Source of the DNA: Deltaproteobacteria bacterium
GTDB taxonomy: Bacteria; Desulfobacterota; Desulfuromonadia; Desulfuromonadales; Geopsychrobacteraceae
DNA: 12,961 nt
NCBI GenBank assembly: GCA_009993495.1
Contig: JAACTI010000011.1
Span: 1-12,961, forward strand
Direction: 5' to 3'
The position numbers and the translations under genes were made by a program. Below are positions 7,376 through 12,961 of this stretch, piece by piece. The number at the start of each line of letters is the position of its first letter. Position 1 is the first letter of the stretch. A model generated the notes under the pieces. The model was not told where the DNA came from, made no database searches, and worked only from the letters and a program-made list of their open reading frames with translations.

Positions 7376-8198
7376 GATAAACCGCCAATTTGCTCAGCAA
7401 GCGCCGCCGTTGACCGCCGCCGAGACGCGGAGGAATACGCTCGCGGCCCAACTGCAAACCGACCGGTTGTTGGCGCCGCAACTGCTCGACAACCAGGCTG
7501 GCGGCCTGGCTGATGCGTTGCTCAAGGGAGCCTTGCAGCTGATCAAGGTCAATCATCAACGGCCTGGCGCTAAAACCTTCGTGCAGCTTCACCTTGTAAG
7601 AATCGTGGCGGGCCGACAACTTCCAGTGAATCGATTTCAGCGGTTCTCCGCCCCGATAATCCTGCACACTCCGCAGGTCGGAACTGTCGCCGCGTTTACG
7701 GCTGGAGGGCAGGAATGCTTGCCCCTCTTCACCCTTGGCGGCAGACATTTTTTCACCTTGCGGCAGGGGAAAGACCAGCAATTCCTGATTTATTGACACC
7801 CTCAGGGAGCGTACAAAAAAATTAATGGGATAACAGGATTCCAGCCACAGGTCTTCGAGTTGGTGGGTGCCGCGCTGCGGCCAGCTGAGGGTCAGACTGC
7901 CTTCGCCCCAGGCGCCCGCCGCCACCCAGGGAAACAGGGGGTTTTCCGCGCCGAGATTGAGGCGGATGAGGAAGGCCGGCAATCTCGCGCGGCGATTGTA
8001 CAAGCGCACCCCAACCAAGGTGGGCTGAGTGGCAAAAACCTCGCGCGGAAAGTGAAATTCAACCTCAAGCCGACGCAGATTTTGCTGCCCCAGCCAGCCG
8101 GAAACGGCCATAAAGCCCAGCAGCGCCGATACCAGCAGGTAGAGCAGATTGTTACCGGTATTCACCGCCGCAAACCCCAGCAGCAATGTCATGCCCAC
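7365..8198 (-). CDS. DUF58 domain protein of the MoxR/transglutaminase cluster
   Basis: From the GTG at 8198 this is 277 residues: two N-terminal hydrophobic segments containing NTGNNLLYLL (residues 13-22), a beta-rich middle, and the DUF58 signature DYRGGEPLKSIHWKLSAR at 180-197, followed by a von Willebrand A-like end. DUF58 proteins partner MoxR ATPases and TgpA proteins; their molecular role is unsettled. The start is doubtful. The frame stays open upstream of 8198 and encodes GLKLTRAGVIYVG, matching the family's usual LTR.G block before the first membrane segment, yet contains no ATG, GTG or TTG. An ATC at 8261 sits eight bases after AGGAG. The canonical GTG has no ribosome binding site and would have to rely on coupling to moxR. 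Confidence 0.85.
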   Translation of the reverse strand: MGMTLLLGFAAVNTGNNLLYLLVSALLGFMAVSGWLGQQNLRRLEVEFHFPREVFATQPTLVGVRLYNRRARLPAFLIRLNLGAENPLFPWVAAGAWGEGSLTLSWPQRGTHQLEDLWLESCYPINFFVRSLRVSINQELLVFPLPQGEKMSAAKGEEGQAFLPSSRKRGDSSDLRSVQDYRGGEPLKSIHWKLSARHDSYKVKLHEGFSARPLMIDLDQLQGSLEQRISQAASLVVEQLRRQQPVGLQLGRERIPPRLGGGQRRRLLSKLAVYHGG

Positions 8199-8224
8199 AT
8201 AAATAACGCCCGCCCGGGTTAATT

Positions 8225-9163
8225 TTAAACCAAAGGCACGGCCAACTTTTGCAGCAGCGATCGAATAATCTCCTGTTTCGACTGGGATTCATATTCCGGT
8301 TTCAAAATCAAGCGGTGCGCTTCGACCTGCACCGCAATCGCCTGTACATCTTCAGGAATGACAAAATCACGTCCCTCAAGATAAGCTTCGGCGCGGGCGG
8401 CACCGGCCAGATTGATGCCACCGCGGGTCGAAATGCCCGATTGCACCATGGAATGCTCGCGGCTGGCAAGGGCCAGAGCGTGGATATACCCGGCCAGATT
8501 ATCCGCCAGCTTTATGTGGCTGACTGCCGCGCGTGCTTCGAGAATCTGCTGGGGCTCAAGGCGCGGCCGAAGACCTTCCAGCTGGTGGCGAATACTGCCG
8601 TGTTGAATAATCTGCTGTTCCAGTTCGGCAGGCGGGTAGCCAATATCCGTGGTCGCTAAAAAACGATCAAGCTGCGATTCCGGCAGGGCGAAGGTACCAA
8701 TCTGCTCAACCGGATTCTGGGTCGCAATCACCATAAATGGGTTGGGCAGGGGGTAGGTCACGCCCTCAACCGTGACCCGCATCTCCTCCATGGCTTCGAG
8801 CATAGCGCTTTGGGTTTTGGGCATGGCCCGATTCACTTCGTCGAGCAGTATCAGGTGGTTGAAGATCGGCCCCTGAATAAAGCGAAAATTATTGGTCTGC
8901 CGGTCGAAAATCGACAAGCCGGTAATATCGGACGGCAGCAGATCGCTGGTGCATTGCACCCGGCCAAAACTCAAGCCCAAAACACGCGACAAAGCGAGAG
9001 CCAGGCTGGTTTTTCCCAGCCCCGGTATGTCTTCAATCAGCAAATGCCCCCCTGCGAGCAGACAAACGATCGCAATTCTCAGTGCACGAATTTTCCCTTG
9101 CAAGGTGTTGTGGGCCAGCGAATCAATAACGTCAAGCATGGCTTGTCGATGCAGAAGAGACAT
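8225..9163 (-). CDS. MoxR-family AAA+ ATPase
   Basis: A 312-residue AAA+ ATPase of the MoxR group. Walker A is PGLGKT (residues 47-52), Walker B LILLDE (104-109), sensor 1 ATQNP (147-151), and the arginine-finger region is ESQLDRF (162-169). The C-terminal lid holds STRGG and FVIPEDV. MoxR ATPases are chaperone-like and act on partners with VWA or DUF58 domains, probably in maturing or remodelling envelope complexes. The ATG at 9163 follows GGGAG by five bases. It is the first gene of the MoxR-DUF58-TgpA unit, and its promoter must lie close to or inside the terminator at 9207-9243, because only 43 bases separate that terminator from the start. Confidence 0.95.
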   Translation of the reverse strand: MSLLHRQAMLDVIDSLAHNTLQGKIRALRIAIVCLLAGGHLLIEDIPGLGKTSLALALSRVLGLSFGRVQCTSDLLPSDITGLSIFDRQTNNFRFIQGPIFNHLILLDEVNRAMPKTQSAMLEAMEEMRVTVEGVTYPLPNPFMVIATQNPVEQIGTFALPESQLDRFLATTDIGYPPAELEQQIIQHGSIRHQLEGLRPRLEPQQILEARAAVSHIKLADNLAGYIHALALASREHSMVQSGISTRGGINLAGAARAEAYLEGRDFVIPEDVQAIAVQVEAHRLILKPEYESQSKQEIIRSLLQKLAVPLV

Positions 9164-9206
9164 TTCAGCTCCCGGGATAACTCAGTAAACTTAAATGTGG
9201 TCATTG

Positions 9207-9243
9207 AAAAAGGCGTCATTCCCGATTTAAAAGGAATGACGCC
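9207..9243 (-). terminator. Rho-independent terminator of the cytochrome unit
   Basis: GGCGTCATTCC (9212-9222) pairs perfectly with GGAATGACGCC (9233-9243) around a ten-base loop. On the - strand the stem is followed by five T (complement of 9207-9211). It lies 50 bases after the stop of the large cytochrome and separates the respiratory unit from moxR. A T-rich stretch after the stem on the + strand is looser, so it mainly ends leftward transcripts. Confidence 0.92.
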
Positions 9244-9293
9244 GTAATTTTTGTAGCCAAAAAACACTTATAAAAAAATTTACATTTGACCTA

Positions 9294-10994
9294 TCACCAA
9301 GTCTCTGACCCATGGCAGCCTGCCGTATTGCAGGTAGTGCCATCGTAGCCAATACTAGTATTGATGGTCTGTTGAGGATCAAGCTCAAAAACAGCTGTCA
9401 TTAATCCACTGAAGTGCGAATTACCAGCAATTCCGTTTTGCAGCACTGTTGCGTCATGGCAGGAAAGGCAGGTTATGAATGAAACGCCAAGATGTCGACT
9501 GTGTTCGCCTGACGCATAAGAATTAGTCTCGCCACTCGCTTTGTGGCACTGCCGGCAGGCTGCTGTCCCACCGCCATAAACATCAATAGACCCGTTTGTC
9601 CAGGCCGGCGTCGTCACGCCTCCATGGCAGCTGACGTTGCTGCAAGAGTTGCCCGAAAAACTTGCTGCTGCGGAAGCATTGTAAGCCGCCGGAAATTGCA
9701 TGCTCGCTGGTTCCGCAGGGTCATAGTGGTTGACTGTATCTGTTCCTGCGCCAGCATGACAGGCGGAACAGTCCGTGGTATCAGCAGTTAAAGGTGTGTG
9801 GACAGCGTGAGCACCAGCGCGGTTGGGACGATCGGCAATTGCGGTCGATGCCAAATTTGGTGGCGAAGCATGGCAGGATTCACATTGAGCGCCCGCAGCC
9901 AAGGGATCCCCCGCCGTGTGACAGCTCAAACAACTGGGGCCACTGCCGCTGCCATCAGCGACGTGGCAACCAAGGCAACTGGGGGCTGCAGCGGCAACAT
10001 GGCCGCTACGCAGGAGCCAATCCGGCCCAACTGCATGCGGAGCTCCTGAGCTGCCGCCCGCCGTACCAAAAGCACCCAGCGCGACCGGTAATCCTGAATC
10101 GGAAAGCTGATGACCGGTGTCATTGCCATGGCAACCCGCCGCGTCACAGCCGAAGTTGGTTTGATTGTACTGCGTATCGGAGTTCATATTGATGCTACCG
10201 TTCCAGTGGTCAGCGCTGGTATAGGCTCCACGGGTAGACAACTCACCACCATTAGTGGATTGTTCGACTCCGTGACAAACGCTGCACTCACCATGAGAAG
10301 AGATGGCGGCAACAGTGCGATGAGCAACCCCTGTTGCCGTGGCCATATCTGCGGCGCCATCGGGCGGATACGCGTGACAGGCGGTACAATCGAGAGTCAG
10401 GTTAGTAGTTTCGGCATGGCATTCGCGACAACTGATCCCGTTGCCGCCAACACCATCCAACTCTGTGCCATGGCACAGGGTGCAAGCCTGTTGAATATTG
10501 GCTGCGGTGTAGTGAAAAACATCATTTTCCGGGCCAGCCCAAACAGCTGGGTGCGCAAGGTTTGCGCCATGACAGGCCTCGCAGCCCGTGCCACCCTGGC
10601 TTTCGATACCAACATTAAAGCGGGGATTACTTCCCGGCCCGCCGGTCGGATTATCTGAATGACACGCCTGGCAGGATGTCAGATCGGCCTTGGCATCCGG
10701 GCCATGGTTCGCTGGGTTCCGGTAGCTACCGTCAAGAGCGTGAGGCGCCTGCCCTGGGCCTTCGGCGTGACATCCACGACCATCGTAAGAAGCCGAAAAA
10801 CAACTCGGCGCAGCACCGCTTCCTTTAAGATCAGCCCCATGACAAACGCCACAGGCGTTAATATTCGTGGTCGCCCGGTGGGCAGTAAACCAATCGGCCG
10901 GGTGGCCGCTAAGGCTTGCATTCTGGTTGCTGTCTGAGCAACCCCAGAGGCCAAGGACAGCGAGCAATAATAATCCCAAAGAATATTTCATCAT
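9294..10994 (-). CDS. Multiheme c-type cytochrome lipoprotein (13 CXXCH, 3 CX4CH, possible CX9CH)
   Basis: From the ATG at 10994 the protein has 566 residues; an in-frame ATG follows at 10991 and GGAG lies six bases upstream. A TTG at 11006 is less likely because the ribosome binding site overlaps it. The signal peptide ends in the lipobox LWGC, so Cys19 is lipidated; Ser follows, which favours the outer membrane by the usual +2 rule. I count thirteen CXXCH sites and three CX4CH sites (residues 283-289, 451-457, 555-561). One further CX9CH-like segment lies at 65-76. CX4CH/CXXCH mixtures are a known Geobacter cytochrome feature. The protein ends five residues after its last haem site. It follows the five-haem gene by 16 bases and is probably the outer-facing part of a porin-cytochrome conduit; the facing side is inferred. 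Confidence 0.93.
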   Translation of the reverse strand: MMKYSLGLLLLAVLGLWGCSDSNQNASLSGHPADWFTAHRATTNINACGVCHGADLKGSGAAPSCFSASYDGRGCHAEGPGQAPHALDGSYRNPANHGPDAKADLTSCQACHSDNPTGGPGSNPRFNVGIESQGGTGCEACHGANLAHPAVWAGPENDVFHYTAANIQQACTLCHGTELDGVGGNGISCRECHAETTNLTLDCTACHAYPPDGAADMATATGVAHRTVAAISSHGECSVCHGVEQSTNGGELSTRGAYTSADHWNGSINMNSDTQYNQTNFGCDAAGCHGNDTGHQLSDSGLPVALGAFGTAGGSSGAPHAVGPDWLLRSGHVAAAAPSCLGCHVADGSGSGPSCLSCHTAGDPLAAGAQCESCHASPPNLASTAIADRPNRAGAHAVHTPLTADTTDCSACHAGAGTDTVNHYDPAEPASMQFPAAYNASAAASFSGNSCSNVSCHGGVTTPAWTNGSIDVYGGGTAACRQCHKASGETNSYASGEHSRHLGVSFITCLSCHDATVLQNGIAGNSHFSGLMTAVFELDPQQTINTSIGYDGTTCNTAGCHGSETW

Positions 10995-11010
10995 TCCATT
11001 CTCCAATCAT

Positions 11011-11481
11011 TCAGCCGTGGCAGGCCACACAGGTTTTCGTTGCTTTGGGATTACCATGGCAACGGAAACAGCTGCTCGGGTCAACTCGCCCGTCGATACG
11101 ATGGCGGCTGAGGTAATCGCCGCGATGTGGTGTTTGCCGGTAAGTGTCGCTTTGATTCTTGAGGGAAGGCTTCAACTCGGTTTGAGCCGCATGGCAATCG
11201 GTGCAGAAACTGGTTTGATGGCACATGGAGCAGACCGCTTCGTTCTGGTAGGCGGTCTGGCGGTGATTGCTGCCCCAGGTTGACGTGTGAACAAAAGTAC
11301 CGAAGGCCAGTTTATCACCACGAGCCTCATGGCAATCAGTGCACTTGCTGGTCGAACCACCAGCATCTTCAGACGACAAATGCCGCACAGGCAGATCTTT
11401 ACCACTATCAAGCGCCGCACAGGCGACAAGCCCCAACCCGAGGATAAACAGGGCTAAAAATGTAAGAAATTTATTACGCAT
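11011..11481 (-). CDS. Five-haem c-type cytochrome lipoprotein
   Basis: From the ATG at 11481 the protein has 156 residues; GGGAG lies seven bases upstream, so this start is preferred to the TTG at 11487. A signal peptide runs to the lipobox LVAC, making Cys21 the lipid attachment site, with Ala following. Five CXXCH sites stand at residues 47-51, 84-88, 93-97, 138-142 and 151-155; the last ends one residue from the C-terminus. Extra histidines (for example 34, 65, 73) could be distal haem ligands. Small lipoprotein cytochromes of about five haems occur with a porin and a larger cytochrome in Geobacter Ext-type clusters, and this one lies between exactly such genes. It is likely to bridge electron flow to or through the barrel. 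Confidence 0.92.
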   Translation of the reverse strand: MRNKFLTFLALFILGLGLVACAALDSGKDLPVRHLSSEDAGGSTSKCTDCHEARGDKLAFGTFVHTSTWGSNHRQTAYQNEAVCSMCHQTSFCTDCHAAQTELKPSLKNQSDTYRQTPHRGDYLSRHRIDGRVDPSSCFRCHGNPKATKTCVACHG

Positions 11482-11507
11482 AATCAAACTCCCGATCGAA
11501 GTGAAAA

Positions 11508-12785
11508 TTACAGAGATTTACCAAACTGATAACTGAGGGTCAGCATGCCGCGCAAATCCTCATCGAAATAGGGATCTTTACTGTAGTCACCCGATATTTT
11601 TACCTCCAGGGCATCGTCCATGAATTTTTGGCCGGTGCCGATCGAAGCAAACAATGAACGATCTTCGCCGTAAATATCTTGATCGTAAGCCACATAAACA
11701 AATTCGCAACTGACAAAATCCAGTGGCGCCTCGGCCAGTTGATCCCAGTAGCTGAACAAACGGGTTAGTACATAGTCATTCTGCGCCACATCGCCGAGCA
11801 TATAGCCGATTTCCGCACCCAGTTGGCTTTGACCTTCCCCCGCCCAGGTTGCCAGCACAGCATAATACTGGGATTTATCATCCAGCACCTTGTAATCGTA
11901 AAATTTGGTCTTGGCGGTCAGCACCAGAGCATCAAGCGGCAAGGTAAAATCGGCACCGAAAATCGTCAGCTCTTCGCCGGTGGAGGCCAGAAAACGAAAG
12001 GGATTGGCACTGTTAGCGCTGGTGCCGAAATAATCTTCATACTGAAAAAACTCGTAGAAGGGTCGCACGGAAACCGGCCCCACAGAGGCATTGAGTTCGT
12101 AAGAATGCTCGGCAAAATTGTCGGTTTCCAGATTATAACTCGAAAAACCGCGCACCCAGATATTGGCCGGGAGATAAAGGGCTAAATCGAGGCCTGCCAG
12201 TTCCTCGGCATCCGTGCTGTCGTTGCGGATTTTTTTATAAGAAAAACCCAGGTCATACACACCGGCCAGATGGTTGGCCAAGCGCCCCCCAAAGATGCTG
12301 TCGCCGCCACGCCCGTTTTGCTTTGTCATGGCAACCTGCTGACCTGCATAGAGCGAACCCGAGAAAAAGCGCCCCAGATCAGAACTCAGCCGTAGACCGT
12401 CAAGCGCTTCGTTAGCGACCCCTTCGAAAACATATTGACGCCCGAGTCGCGCGTTAAAGGCGGCCTCTTGGCGGGTATATTCAAAATAAGCGTAAAGCAG
12501 TTCGCCTGACGACTGATCGGCAAAATATTCATTATCTGCCAAATCAGCGCGTCCCCAGCCATACAAATGAAACGCCAACCCCAGCTCATCGGGGTTTTCG
12601 ATATCGACCTGCAAATATTCATAGGCCGGCAGCACCGCCGCATTTTCATCGGCAGCGGTATCGCGTTGGAACATCCGCAAAATCGTGTCTGACTGGATGT
12701 TCAATTCCGCAGCAAAAGCGCTGAACGGAAAAAACAGCAGGGCAGCAACGCCAAGGGTACAGAAATGTCGCAACGAAAATTTCAT
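11508..12785 (-). CDS. Outer-membrane beta-barrel, putative porin of a porin-cytochrome conduit
   Basis: A 425-residue protein with a signal peptide ending in SAFA before AELNIQ (cleavage near residue 25). The rest shows alternating polar and hydrophobic stretches rich in aromatic residues (FHLYGWGRADL, LLYAYFEYTRQE, NARLGRQYVF, VRPFYEFFQYEDYF, LTLSYQFGKSL), typical of a large transmembrane barrel with short turns. The barrel size suggests roughly 16-20 strands, an estimate only. It has no haem site. It is the first gene of the cytochrome unit; the five-haem gene starts 26 bases after its stop. By context it is the insulating barrel that houses a haem chain, as OmbB or Ext porins do in Geobacter. 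The ATG follows GGAGGA at ten bases. Confidence 0.82.
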   Translation of the reverse strand: MKFSLRHFCTLGVAALLFFPFSAFAAELNIQSDTILRMFQRDTAADENAAVLPAYEYLQVDIENPDELGLAFHLYGWGRADLADNEYFADQSSGELLYAYFEYTRQEAAFNARLGRQYVFEGVANEALDGLRLSSDLGRFFSGSLYAGQQVAMTKQNGRGGDSIFGGRLANHLAGVYDLGFSYKKIRNDSTDAEELAGLDLALYLPANIWVRGFSSYNLETDNFAEHSYELNASVGPVSVRPFYEFFQYEDYFGTSANSANPFRFLASTGEELTIFGADFTLPLDALVLTAKTKFYDYKVLDDKSQYYAVLATWAGEGQSQLGAEIGYMLGDVAQNDYVLTRLFSYWDQLAEAPLDFVSCEFVYVAYDQDIYGEDRSLFASIGTGQKFMDDALEVKISGDYSKDPYFDEDLRGMLTLSYQFGKSL

Positions 12786-12880
12786 AGGTGTCTAGTCCTC
12801 CGTAACTGGCAAGCGCTTAAATGGAACGAGTGGTGGTTAAGTCAACCCTAGGTGGTGGGAGAAGTTTACAATAAAAATGA

Positions 12881-12900
12881 GCCGCGACAACAGCCGCGAC
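12881..12900. repeat. Direct repeat of GCCGCGAC, possible operator
   Basis: GCCGCGAC occurs at 12881-12888 and 12893-12900, a centre spacing of 12 bases, about one helical turn. It lies about 100 bases upstream of the porin start and downstream of the candidate promoter, where a bound protein could block transcription. Binding is inferred, not shown. Confidence 0.4.
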
Positions 12901-12923
12901 CGCACTTCATTACAACGGTTCGC

Positions 12924-12952
12924 AATATAACCTAAATTTAAAATCGGCGCAA
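12924..12952 (-). promoter_or_regulatory. Candidate promoter for the porin-cytochrome unit
   Basis: On the - strand TTGCGC (12947-12952) is followed after 17 bases by TATATT (12924-12929), a 5/6 match to the -10 box but only 3/6 at -35. Initiation here would give a leader of about 130 bases. A second, weaker possibility is TTGACT near 12837-12842, but it has no good -10 box at the right spacing. I see no riboswitch-like leader. Confidence 0.35.
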
Positions 12953-12961
12953 TAAAAGGTT

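Noticed and set aside
9543..10954. Several + and - strand ORFs of 70-180 residues over the large cytochrome
   Set aside because: They are other-frame readings of GC-rich, repetitive CXXCH coding sequence; the cytochrome frame has signal peptide, lipobox and 16 haem sites.
1..12961. CRISPR array, tRNA or rRNA genes, insertion sequence
   Set aside because: No regularly spaced repeats, no cloverleaf-like or rRNA sequence, and no transposase-like protein were found on reading both strands.

Overview
The window looks like chromosomal DNA of a metal- or mineral-respiring member of the Desulfuromonadales/Geobacterales (Desulfobacterota). The evidence is an outer-membrane porin next to two multiheme c-type cytochrome lipoproteins, one of which mixes CXXCH and CX4CH haem sites as Geobacter-type cytochromes do. 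A dispersed-type intergenic palindrome built on CGCAAAG words and a moderate GC content fit the same group. The assignment is an inference from gene families; no rRNA or species marker is present.

Layout. Two genes lie on the + strand at the left: the 3' part of a gene for an MliC-like plus COG3650-like envelope protein (3-545), then a palindromic repeat, then a YaiI/UPF0178 gene (825-1286). All remaining genes are on the - strand. In their direction of transcription (right to left) they form these units. (1) 12785-9294: outer-membrane beta-barrel, five-haem lipoprotein, and a large lipoprotein with 13 CXXCH and 3 CX4CH sites, closed by a strong terminator (9207-9243). (2) 9163-5366: MoxR ATPase, DUF58 protein and TgpA-type transmembrane transglutaminase, with overlapping ends. 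(3) 5042-4608: a monohaem haem-binding-domain protein. (4) 4183-3983: a CspA-family cold-shock protein with a long leader and its own bidirectional terminator. (5) 3901-1283: UMF1-type MFS transporter, shikimate-kinase-family enzyme and a periplasmic DUF4350-like protein, tightly packed.

How they work together. Unit 1 has the gene content of a porin-cytochrome conduit, in which a beta-barrel carries a chain of haems through the outer membrane so that electrons from respiration reach extracellular acceptors. Unit 2 is the widespread MoxR/DUF58/TgpA set, thought to act on envelope proteins. DUF4350-like proteins often sit in that set, but here the DUF4350-like gene lies in unit 5, about 3.3 kb beyond tgpA on the same strand. 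The most notable points are the likely conduit, a possible CX9CH haem site, the apparent lack of a canonical start codon where the DUF58 homology begins, a shikimate-kinase-family protein with GGS in place of GGG, and several structured intergenic regions.
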